A model generated the notes under the pieces. The model searched no databases. It had not been told where the DNA came from and saw nothing but the letters and a program-made list of their open reading frames with translations. Shown in pieces: positions 48,635 to 56,915 of a stretch of DNA of 64,000 bases (positions are counted from its first letter, which is position 1; the number at the start of each line of letters is the position of its first letter). The stretch is taken from positions 1,984,001 to 2,048,000 of the forward strand of contig VRMN01000002.1 in assembly GCA_008690995.1 (NCBI GenBank), in the 5' to 3' direction. Origin of the DNA: Porphyridium purpureum. Lineage: Eukaryota > Rhodophyta > Bangiophyceae > Porphyridiales > Porphyridiaceae. The position numbers were made by a program, and so were the translations under genes.

Positions 48635-49858
48635 TTAGGGCTTTGAGGGAGCTCGTCGTCGGTGCAGGGAGCTCGGCGCCACAGCGGACCCCAAGGTTTC
48701 ACTTTGCCGAAGAGCAGCTGATTGTTGGTGCTGAGGTACTGCAAGCAGCGAGTCCTCTGGCAACTCTCCGGAAATCTTCAAGGAACGCTCAAGCTCGTGC
48801 ATCACCTGCTTGTAAACCGGGGGAAAATCCATCACTGTCTTCGGCTGAGCAGCCAGGTACCGCCGGTGGAACATGTTCCATGTGCGAGCATGCAGATCGC
48901 ATAGCGCGGCCCAGTGGGAAGCCGGTTCGTGCCGCAGAAGCAGTCGATCCAAGTAGCCCATGTACAACCAGTCGAGCAGTGTACCAGTGAGCGCAATTGA
49001 GCAGCATGCAAACGGATATCGCGCAATCTCTGCGGCGGGTTCCAGAAGGTATCTCTGCGCTACAAGCGTGTGCTGGGTGGAAAAGGCGTAAAGCTGCATG
49101 AGAGCTAGGACGCCGCCGCCTCGGAAATCGGTGGCTGGATCCTTGCCTTGAAACCCAATCTCATTCCATGCCGCACTGATTCGACCGCCCTGGCGTGTAC
49201 GCCGGTCCGTAAGCACGTCCCACACGTTCTGTAGCATATGCTCGTGTGCGGCACACTGCGCGTTGAACTTCAGGTTCTGCAAACGAGCTAGTTGCTGCGA
49301 GCTGTGGCCCACACAGAGAGCACCGACAATCAGTCTCCTCAAGAGTTCAGGGCGCGAGCGAATGTTCTTAGTATCGCAAATCATTCGCTCGACTTGAGCG
49401 ACTCGCTCACGGACCTCTGGTGACTCCAAGTCAAGACTCACAAACTTCAAATCGTTTTCGCCAGCCGTCGAACTGGCCGCAGGTGCGCCTGAATCTAGCT
49501 GTCGCTTCTTGACAATGAGTCCCAGCAGTTCGGAGACCGACTGCAACTGCGTTGACTGGCGCAGTGACAGGACGAATTCCATTTGCGCGTTGACCACCTC
49601 CCGCTTCCGGCTGGCGTCAGCATGCAAGGCCGCCGAGTCTGCCAAACTGTTGGTATCGTCAGCCTGTTCACGTTCCATCCGCAGCAAGGGCTCTGTTTCT
49701 CCCACCACTCCACCGGCGCCGAGCCGTGCATCATCTGCCTCGCCGAGCGAGAGCATGTACCTGCGTGCGATACGCTCCACCTCACTCCGGCTCGTCACAC
49801 CGTGCAGAATCCACTTCATTACCTTGCGCCGCCACGTATGTTGGACTTTCGCATCCAT
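48635..49858 (-). CDS. ELMO-domain protein (ELMOD-like, predicted Arf/Arl GAP)
   Basis: 407 residues from ATG 49858. An upstream in-frame ATG at 50053 would add 65 residues that merely translate the GT microsatellite into His-Thr-Arg repeats, so it was rejected. The ELMO domain spans about 200-345. It has LQNLKFNAQCAAHEHMLQNV, then WDVLTDRRTRQGGRISAAWN, EIGFQGKDPATDFRGGGVLA and LYAFSTQH, the family core with the conserved Arg region. The N-terminal 190 residues include helical segments resembling ELMOD N-termini. The tail is Ser/Arg-rich. ELMOD proteins act as GAPs for Arl2/Arf GTPases or in ciliary and vesicle traffic. Confidence 0.88.
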   Translation of the reverse strand: MDAKVQHTWRRKVMKWILHGVTSRSEVERIARRYMLSLGEADDARLGAGGVVGETEPLLRMEREQADDTNSLADSAALHADASRKREVVNAQMEFVLSLRQSTQLQSVSELLGLIVKKRQLDSGAPAASSTAGENDLKFVSLDLESPEVRERVAQVERMICDTKNIRSRPELLRRLIVGALCVGHSSQQLARLQNLKFNAQCAAHEHMLQNVWDVLTDRRTRQGGRISAAWNEIGFQGKDPATDFRGGGVLALMQLYAFSTQHTLVAQRYLLEPAAEIARYPFACCSIALTGTLLDWLYMGYLDRLLLRHEPASHWAALCDLHARTWNMFHRRYLAAQPKTVMDFPPVYKQVMHELERSLKISGELPEDSLLAVPQHQQSAALRQSETLGSAVAPSSLHRRRAPSKP

Positions 49859-49918
49859 CCCCGACTCGTTCCTGCACCACTGCACGTAGTGTGCGCGCGT
49901 GGATGCGTGCTCCTCGAT

Positions 49919-50006
49919 GTGTGCGTGCGTGCGTGTGTGTGCGTGCGTGCGTGCGTGTGTGTGCGTGCGTGCGTGCGTGTGTGTGCGTGCGTGCGTGTGT
50001 GTGTGT
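49919..50006. repeat. GTGC/GT-rich microsatellite in the ELMO gene leader
   Basis: About 88 bp of alternating GTGC and GTGTGT units, between the ELMO ATG (49858) and the palindrome at 50086. Confidence 0.92.
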
Positions 50007-50085
50007 CTGCCTCTCCCTCTTTGTCTCCTGCCGCTCTCGCATCTGAGCGACATTATTCTGCCAGACAGGCGTGCGCTAGATAGCG

Positions 50086-50102
50086 GTACAGTGTCACTGT
50101 AC
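50086..50102. promoter_or_regulatory. 17 bp perfect palindrome of two CACTGTAC boxes
   Basis: GTACAGTG-T-CACTGTAC. It lies 228 bp upstream of the ELMO-protein ATG and just beyond the stop of the patatin gene. The same 8-mer occurs as direct pairs in other spacers. Confidence 0.6.
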
Positions 50103-50107
50103 TGTAT

Positions 50108-51628
50108 TCAGCTCGCATCCTGGTCAAGTGACGCCATCTCGCCTGCCTGAGAAGGCGTGGCAGACGAACGATTGCTCTCAATGTTCGAAGCCGGGGCCTT
50201 GCTCGCCTTCCGCTTCCTTCGGGGTACGTCACGCACAGCGCGCCGCATCATGACCTTGTTCTCCTCTCCCGCAAACACTATGTCCGCGGCGCGCGCGCCC
50301 ATCCCGACCTGAGCCAGCTCTGAAAGCGTCTCGTACGCCACGGCAAAGCCGAGCTTGGTGGCCGCCAGCACTCTGGACCGCCGCACTTCCAGCTGATTCA
50401 CCTCTTCGCTGCCTTTCGGAGGCGCCAAGAATGTGATGTACGGCGGCCCGCTGCCGTCTTTCTCGTCGCGCTTCTTGTCCAAAAATGCCAGCTCCTGCGC
50501 GTAGAGCGGCAGCTGCCCACCGCGCTTGATGAATTCGGCCATGTGATGGAAAGCGCCGCTGCGAAACGCAGGAGATGCAACAAATTTCTCGTAGAGACCG
50601 GCCTGCACCGCCACCGTGCACTTTTCCGGACGCGTTCGCAACACAAGCACGTGCGTGCAGCCGTCCTGAATTGCGGAGCGAAAGGGAAGCGGTTCAGACA
50701 GTAATGCATCCACATATGTGTCACCGCGTATCTTGACTGGTGGGCCAGCAATGCCAGGCACTCGAGCCGAGGCGCGAAGAGCGTCCAACAGTTCGCTCAG
50801 TGACTGGAACTCGTCCAGAACACGAGACTGGCCCGTGTTGGCGCACGTTGCGACCGGTTTCAGCGGCTGGTGCTGATGTTTCTCCCAGAATGTATCCCAA
50901 TTGAGCGGCTTCACTTTCTGCATGACCTCATCGAGCAGCAGGTCAAGATGCAGCACCGGCTTGACATTTTTTTCGCCCAAAACTTTCCCGAGCAAAAGCC
51001 TTGTCAAGTCTATGAACTCGCGGCCGTTGCACAGCACATCGTAGTAGATCCCGCAGCCGAAGCGCGGCACCTGCTGCGAAACAAAGTAGGCGCCAATAAT
51101 GGAGCCCGCTGAGGCGCCGTACACGGCGTCAAACGCGTTGTGGTAGCCGAGATGCTCGATTGCTGCGGCCATGCCGGCGCTCAAGCAGCCGCGCATTCCG
51201 CCGCCTTCAATCGCGAGTGCCAGTTTAAACGGGTCTGTACGAGCGCCAGGCATTGAATTTGACGCTGCGCGCTGTCGGATGAGGCGCAACACCGGGTGCT
51301 GTCGCACACTCTCGTGCAAATGCGCGTGTTCTTCGCGTAGCGGCGCTTGTCCCTTCAATCCGCGTTCGAGATCGGAACCGTCTCTGTACAATTCCGCACC
51401 AAGCGGAAGCTTTTTTGCCTCAGCCTGTGCGTGCGATGGCGCGTCATTTTGTCGCTGCTGCGCAAAGACGCGATACGATGCGCGTCGTCGCGCACGCGCA
51501 TGAGCGACATGCACCCGACCGTAGCACAAACGGGCCGCGCGGCCGTACGATTCGAGGGCGTGAACATGTACTATGTGCACAAACATGCACATGGGTACCT
51601 CTGGATGCGCGAGCGATTCGTTCCACAT
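50108..51628 (-). CDS. Patatin-like phospholipase
   Basis: Serine-Asp dyad lipid acyl hydrolase, 506 residues from ATG 51628 (further Mets at 51592 and 51586 are possible starts). A basic N-terminal region of about 125 residues precedes LALAIEGGGMRGCLSAGMAA (oxyanion loop), YGASAGSIIGAY (GxSxG nucleophile) and, later, GDTYVDALLSEPLP, where D-A replaces the usual D-G of the catalytic Asp motif. This is the RssA/YlfH-like patatin type rather than plant storage patatin. The C-terminus is Lys/Arg-rich. Substrate and location unknown; the basic leader could be a targeting peptide. Confidence 0.86.
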   Translation of the reverse strand: MWNESLAHPEVPMCMFVHIVHVHALESYGRAARLCYGRVHVAHARARRRASYRVFAQQRQNDAPSHAQAEAKKLPLGAELYRDGSDLERGLKGQAPLREEHAHLHESVRQHPVLRLIRQRAASNSMPGARTDPFKLALAIEGGGMRGCLSAGMAAAIEHLGYHNAFDAVYGASAGSIIGAYFVSQQVPRFGCGIYYDVLCNGREFIDLTRLLLGKVLGEKNVKPVLHLDLLLDEVMQKVKPLNWDTFWEKHQHQPLKPVATCANTGQSRVLDEFQSLSELLDALRASARVPGIAGPPVKIRGDTYVDALLSEPLPFRSAIQDGCTHVLVLRTRPEKCTVAVQAGLYEKFVASPAFRSGAFHHMAEFIKRGGQLPLYAQELAFLDKKRDEKDGSGPPYITFLAPPKGSEEVNQLEVRRSRVLAATKLGFAVAYETLSELAQVGMGARAADIVFAGEENKVMMRRAVRDVPRRKRKASKAPASNIESNRSSATPSQAGEMASLDQDAS

Positions 51629-52700
51629 GCACTCTCTGCGACACACCACCTGCCAGCGCTGGAGTATGACGAGCCGCAATTTGGCAGACTCTGCACCACC
51701 AGCGCAAACAGACAGACCGAGGGACCGAGACGAGAAGAGGAACCGAGCGCGCGCGTGCAGCACGGACGAATCGCGCGCGAGCTCTCACGAACCCCCACCG
51801 GCCGCACCTGCCCGCGAACTTGAACGTCTTTTGCATGCAGCGCCAGGAGTAACTTTAAAAAAGAAGGTTTAAAAAAAAAAGGGAAAGGGCGTCGGCCCGC
51901 GCATGCGTCCAAATGTCCTGGCCGCGGGTGAACTCGCGCGCGGAACCGCGCGGGTGTTGGTGGCATTGGTGCGGAGGGTGTTGCGCACGGTAGCGCAGCG
52001 CGGCGGTGAATGGAGTCTTCGCGCTGATATCTACACGGGCGACCGCTCTATCTTCACCGGGGCTGTCGTGCCCCGATTCATCCCGATCCCAACCTTCAGC
52101 ATCCGCCGTGTGTCTCTGCCTGCCTGTTCCTTTGTGTGCCTGTCTGTGCCTGTCTGTACCTGTATATGGCTGTGTGTGAACCAACCTTGCTCGCGACGAG
52201 GACGAACCCAACTCTGTGTATGAAGCGGGTTGAATCATACAGCGCAGTCCTGCAGAATGACATGGAGGCCCTCACAAGACAGCGAGAGCCAGCACGAGAC
52301 TGTGAGAAACACCGAGGGACAGCGCGAGACAGCGAGAGACAGCACGAGAGGGACTGAGAGATGGACAGACAGGTACAGGTCCAGGTGGAATGTCGCGCCC
52401 GAAACCGGCGAGCTGCCGTCGCGCGCGCGCCAAGCGGCGGAGAGCCAGCGCACACTCTACGCCACACGCGCGCACTGTACCACGGCGGGTGATTCTGTGA
52501 TTGTTTAGCCACGCCGCGCGGACGCTTACGTGCTGCGTATCGCGCGACAGAGGAGATTTTGGGAAGATTGTGACGGCAGCACGGGGGGGGGGAACAACTG
52601 GCTGTGGGGTGCAGCGCGGGCGTTTGTTGTGTGTAACTGGCTCGCTAGTTAGGGGCACCGGTTTGTGTGGCAAACGCAAAAGGCACCGCGCTGCGACGTG
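51629..52700. other. Spacer of about 1.1 kb with simple and degenerate repeats
   Basis: Holds TGCCTGTC units (52127-52165), a degenerate tandem with AGACAGCGAGAG / CAGCACGAGA units (about 52275-52350, two good copies 49 bp apart), a CACTGTAC box at 52472-52479 and a G10 run at 52583-52592. No gene recognised. Confidence 0.5.
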
Positions 52701-53115
52701 TGTGGGTGAGAGCGAGAGAAAGAGAGACGGACAGGCGCGAGAGAGCGAGGGGGAGAAAGGTTGCGGGATTAGTGGAAGCGAGCACGGCGAGAGTGTGAGA
52801 CAGAGAGAGAACAACAGACAGAGAGAGAACGAGAGAGAGAGAGGGTGAGAGGGCGAGATTTAAGGTGTGGGTGTGTGAGAGAGTGTGTAGGCGGGTAGGT
52901 GGAGAGTGTGGTGTGGGTGAAGTGTAAGGGTGGAGCAGAAGTTGACAGGGAGAGAGAGGGTGAGAAGGGAGGGGAAGGGGTTGACGGTGCGGGGCTCTAT
53001 GGAATCAGCGCAGAGGTAGGCGTGACGACTGGCAGCGACGCCGCTGGAAGAGGGTTGGGGGAGAGCGGGGAAGGAGAGGGAGGGGAGGTGGGAGAGCGGG
53101 GAGCCGTGTATAGAG
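52701..53115 (+). promoter_or_regulatory. GA-rich leader of the LRR / PP2A-B'' fusion gene
   Basis: About 400 bp dominated by GAGA and GGGAGA units on the coding strand, ending at the ATG. It is the longest of the purine leaders in this window. Confidence 0.5.
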
Positions 53116-56100
53116 ATGACCATGAGCGGGCATACGCAAGCACAGACGCACACGCACACACACACACAGACGCAGCTGCAGGCGCCGCATGACGCCGCCA
53201 GGATGAAGGCCCCCGCCGTCGTGCGCGGGCTGCATGAAAGTAGAAATGACTCGCTCGGAAGCCTGGTGGCGCTCGCCGAGCAGCACGTCGCGCGCGTGAC
53301 CGCGGGCCTTCCGGCGGCGCCGCTCTCGCCGCACATGGCGATGGAGGTCGACAAGCAGCGGAACGCCGACCTGTCACAGCCACAACTTGAGCAGACTCAG
53401 CGCAAAACGTCCATCCCGAGAACCTCGGACAGTATCAGCAACTTGGCGCGTGTCGCACGAAGCGCAGCTGCGAAGAGCAGCTCGGCATCGCAAACAGGCT
53501 CGGCGCTGGCGCGCTCAGGCAAGACCGGAGCTCGTCCCGCACAAGACGACAGTGACAGTCATGACGACGCGGACAGCGACGATTCGATGGGAGGCGCGGA
53601 CTTTGGATCTTCGTTGCCGTCTGGCGTCATCGACGGCGGCTTCTCGCTGGCGTCGCTTGCGGTCGGTAATGGTAGCATCGATGACCTGGCCGATAACCCG
53701 CGGCTGAAGAAGTCGCCCAGTGCCGAGTCCCTCACGCATGGCCTGTCGCGGGGCAGCCCCATCACGAACGACGAGCAGCCGTTCCCGAACAAGAAACGCA
53801 TGTTCAAGACAGACAGCGTGCAGATGCTCTCGCAGATGGCGCTCGAGACACACCATCACGCTGCATCGCCAGCAGGCGACCTGTCGATATCCAGAGCCAG
53901 CAAACTGGGCTCCCCAGATGGTCAGGCCGTCGACTTGTACATTGACGACGCGTCCTCGCAGGTTGGGCAGCTCGAGGCGAAGAAAGACTCGGTCACGGAT
54001 GCCATGGGCAGTGCTGGCGCGATTTTGAAGTGCGAGGACGCGTCCGGCAATACGCACGTGCAGACGGTCGAGCCCTCGCAGACCACGCTGGTGATCTCGG
54101 GGCTTGGTTTGGTGTCCGTAGATTTGGTCCCGTTGTTTGAAATGCCAGTTTGCGAGCTCAAGGAAGTATCACTCGTAGCCAACGCGCTCGAAACCATCAA
54201 TCTGACCCCGCTGTCGCGCTGCCGAAATCTCACCGCCCTGATGTTGAACGGCAACCGATTGACGGAGCTGGACCTCGAGCCGCTGCGCCACTGCACCAAG
54301 CTCGAGCGGCTGTGGATCCACAACAACAAGCTGAGCAACATTGACCTTGAGCCCTTATCCTCATGCGAGTCTTTGCGCTCCATGTACTTGGACTGCAACC
54401 AGATTGACACATCGCTCGATCTCAGTCCGTTGCAGAACTGCAAGCTACTGCGCTCGCTGCGGCTGACAGGCAACAAGCTTGCCGGCAGACTCGATATCAC
54501 GCCGCTGCTGCAGTGCGTCGGCCTCTCTGCTTTTGATGTAGGCGTGGGTATCAAACTTTACGCATACTACTTGCGGGAGCAAATGCCACTGCCGTCGGCA
54601 TTTAGAAGGAAGGCCAGCTCCATCGAGTGGGTTAAGCCCAAGTCGCCGCCAGGAGAAAGCGTCCATCACAACAGCAAGCGAATGGACGTGGATTCGCCAG
54701 CGCTGTCCCAAAGCCTCTCTGCATCTGCCGTGGCGGCGGCAGAAGCGTCTTCCGCTGGTATAGCTCCTGTGGACGGCCAGAATCAGCGAAACGTGCTGTC
54801 TCCGTCCAGTTCCAGGTCAATCACGCCCGTGTCCTTGTCTCCTGACGATTCGTCAAGCAGTCTTGGCTTTCTGAACGTGCATCAGCAGGTCGACGCAAGT
54901 GGGAATGTGCGGTACAGGGCGCTGCTGATCAACTTCCGATTAAGTGACTACTACTCCATCACCAAGCTTCTGGAATCAGAAGGCGGATTTGAGTGCACAG
55001 GAGTCACCGATATCCTGTACGACAAGACGGACGTTTCGCAGTATGCGTTGGCGGTCATCCAGTTGCGCGAGGGTAATGAGCTCGCGTCCGTGAAGGAGCT
55101 GAAGCGGTTGTGCGCGACGATGCCTATTGTCTTGGTCGGCGCAGGAAGAATGGCCGAGGTAGCGAGTACGTGTCTCCGACACGGCGCGGACCGTTTCATG
55201 GAGGAGCCTTTCGGGAAGCACTCGGTGGTTGCTGCGCGTGATTTGGTGCACCGGCGGCTTCGAAAAGGTGCGCAAGATGCTGCCGCAGCGGAGGCTACTG
55301 CGGCAGCAATAAGGGCAGGCGCATCGCCCGCATCCTCTGGTGGAGGGAAACATCACCAGCCAGGAGGAAGTCGTCACGCCAGGACGCCCTCGACCGCAGA
55401 AGCGGCTGCGGCGGCTGCGCATGCGGCGCGGAATCCTCACGCAGGCTCGGACGAGCACGGATGTTCTGGGCGCGCGGTAGACGACTTGAGGGCGTCAGGA
55501 AAGATTCCTCCTTTGTCAACCCTGCGTCGGACAGTTGTCGCGCCGTCTGGCGGCATCGGAGGGGTAGTGCGGAACAGGATGGAAAAGCCGGCCCTGGAAA
55601 AGATTTTTGCCCGCAGCGGCGGTGCAGTGAAGCGTGCTCAGTTTACACCAATTGCCACGCTTTGCGGACTGCCGGTCTGTGTAGCACCTCTGCTTTTCGA
55701 AGCCGCACGAGAATATGGTACCACCGCCGACAGCAGCAGCAATGGCGTCGGCGACAATGTCAAACACGGCGACGACCGTGTGCCGACCCACGTATTTATG
55801 AAGTTTTGGTTGGAGAAACTCCAGTCCCAGAATGGGGAGGGGAGGCTCGTAGAAATTCTGATGCACAGCAGCCGAGCAGAGAATGATGTGAATGGCAAGA
55901 ACACAATCGGCCTTGCCATGCACGGTTTTCGTGTAATTGCAGAAGGGCTCGTGAGGAACTTGCGCTCGCGTATTGGCGAAGGAAAGCACGTGGTGGATGC
56001 CGTGGTGAGCTTCTTGGTGTTTGGACTGCGAGGCTTGGCGCACCGAGGCATTCCGATCACAAAGATGGACCTGAAGAAGGCGAACTTTTGCGCGCGGCTG

Positions 56101-56724
56101 CTTGGCGCTGAGAGTGGCATGTACGAAGGCTCTGCAGCGCAACTTCGACCGGATCGTTTCTGCTCGGTGCGTTCAACGTTTGAGAACGCGTCTGGATGCA
56201 CAATTGAGGCACGGGGAGAGGCCGCCAGTGACGACTCGAATCGTTGCGTGCTGCGCTTGGACGCCATGATTGAATTTTGCCGCGAGCGCTCGCTGTTGAC
56301 ACCTCGCGGTGTGAAGGCCCTGTACGCATGCCACGTGCCGCGCACGCAGGACGGGATGAGGCTTCCGGACTTTGCGCGCTTTTGGGCCGCGACGAGCGAT
56401 TACAAAGTGGATGCATGCGTCGAGTATTTCTTTTTGCTACTTGATGTGGACATGGACGGCTACGTGAGCGCCGCTGATTCGTTTCACTTCTACTCGGAGA
56501 AGAAGAAGCTGATGGCTGACGAAGGGCTCGTGCTTGCTGATTTTTGGGATGTGTGGGTGGGTATTCTTGATTTGGTTTATCCGGCCGACAATGAGCTAGG
56601 TATAAGTTTGCACGAAATGCTGCGACTTTCTGAGAAGAACCGCGTGTATGTTATTCAGGCGCTTATGTTCCGCGAGTCCGAGTCAACCATTGACATTCGG
56701 CGAACATTGAGCAGCACGCTCTAA
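53116..56724 (+). CDS. LRR - receiver-like - PP2A B'' (EF-hand) fusion protein
   Basis: 1202 residues in one open frame. The start may be ATG 53116 or 53203; the first 29 residues translate a CA repeat. Residues 1-300 are disordered with Ser/Asp tracts. About 320-480: six or so leucine-rich repeats (LTALMLNGNRLTELDLEPL, LERLWIHNNKLSNIDLEPL, LRSMYLDCNQIDTSLDLSPL). About 595-715: a CheY-like fold, with strand ALLINF, MPIVLVGAGRM and LRHGADRFMEEPFGKHS. The phospho-Asp strand reads YALAVIQLREG and the KP motif is EEP, so it is a pseudo-receiver. About 800-1195: PP2A B''/PR72-like region with FARFWAATSDYKVDACVEYF, an EF loop DVDMDGYVSAAD, and GILDLVYPADNELGISLHEM. Inferred role: a PP2A targeting subunit with added interaction and Ca2+-sensing parts. 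Confidence 0.78.
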   Translation: MTMSGHTQAQTHTHTHTQTQLQAPHDAARMKAPAVVRGLHESRNDSLGSLVALAEQHVARVTAGLPAAPLSPHMAMEVDKQRNADLSQPQLEQTQRKTSIPRTSDSISNLARVARSAAAKSSSASQTGSALARSGKTGARPAQDDSDSHDDADSDDSMGGADFGSSLPSGVIDGGFSLASLAVGNGSIDDLADNPRLKKSPSAESLTHGLSRGSPITNDEQPFPNKKRMFKTDSVQMLSQMALETHHHAASPAGDLSISRASKLGSPDGQAVDLYIDDASSQVGQLEAKKDSVTDAMGSAGAILKCEDASGNTHVQTVEPSQTTLVISGLGLVSVDLVPLFEMPVCELKEVSLVANALETINLTPLSRCRNLTALMLNGNRLTELDLEPLRHCTKLERLWIHNNKLSNIDLEPLSSCESLRSMYLDCNQIDTSLDLSPLQNCKLLRSLRLTGNKLAGRLDITPLLQCVGLSAFDVGVGIKLYAYYLREQMPLPSAFRRKASSIEWVKPKSPPGESVHHNSKRMDVDSPALSQSLSASAVAAAEASSAGIAPVDGQNQRNVLSPSSSRSITPVSLSPDDSSSSLGFLNVHQQVDASGNVRYRALLINFRLSDYYSITKLLESEGGFECTGVTDILYDKTDVSQYALAVIQLREGNELASVKELKRLCATMPIVLVGAGRMAEVASTCLRHGADRFMEEPFGKHSVVAARDLVHRRLRKGAQDAAAAEATAAAIRAGASPASSGGGKHHQPGGSRHARTPSTAEAAAAAAHAARNPHAGSDEHGCSGRAVDDLRASGKIPPLSTLRRTVVAPSGGIGGVVRNRMEKPALEKIFARSGGAVKRAQFTPIATLCGLPVCVAPLLFEAAREYGTTADSSSNGVGDNVKHGDDRVPTHVFMKFWLEKLQSQNGEGRLVEILMHSSRAENDVNGKNTIGLAMHGFRVIAEGLVRNLRSRIGEGKHVVDAVVSFLVFGLRGLAHRGIPITKMDLKKANFCARLLGAESGMYEGSAAQLRPDRFCSVRSTFENASGCTIEARGEAASDDSNRCVLRLDAMIEFCRERSLLTPRGVKALYACHVPRTQDGMRLPDFARFWAATSDYKVDACVEYFFLLLDVDMDGYVSAADSFHFYSEKKKLMADEGLVLADFWDVWVGILDLVYPADNELGISLHEMLRLSEKNRVYVIQALMFRESESTIDIRRTLSSTL

Positions 56725-56915
56725 CTGGCATGATTGCGCAGGTTCCCGGATCGGGTGCAATCGATAATTCCGTGAGATCATGTAGCTCTGGAGTCGCGCC
56801 CTCTCGTCGAGCGACAGGTATGGGGGCGCGACAGAATCGACACGATTTAGTTAATTGTTGGGGTGTCTGTCTTCTCTTTTGTTTGTACAATAAATTTGAG
56901 TCCTTAGCGGAAGCC

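Noticed and set aside
49859-50053. N-terminal His-Thr-Arg extension of the ELMO protein
   Set aside because: It is a translation of the GT/GTGC microsatellite; the family-like sequence starts at ATG 49858.
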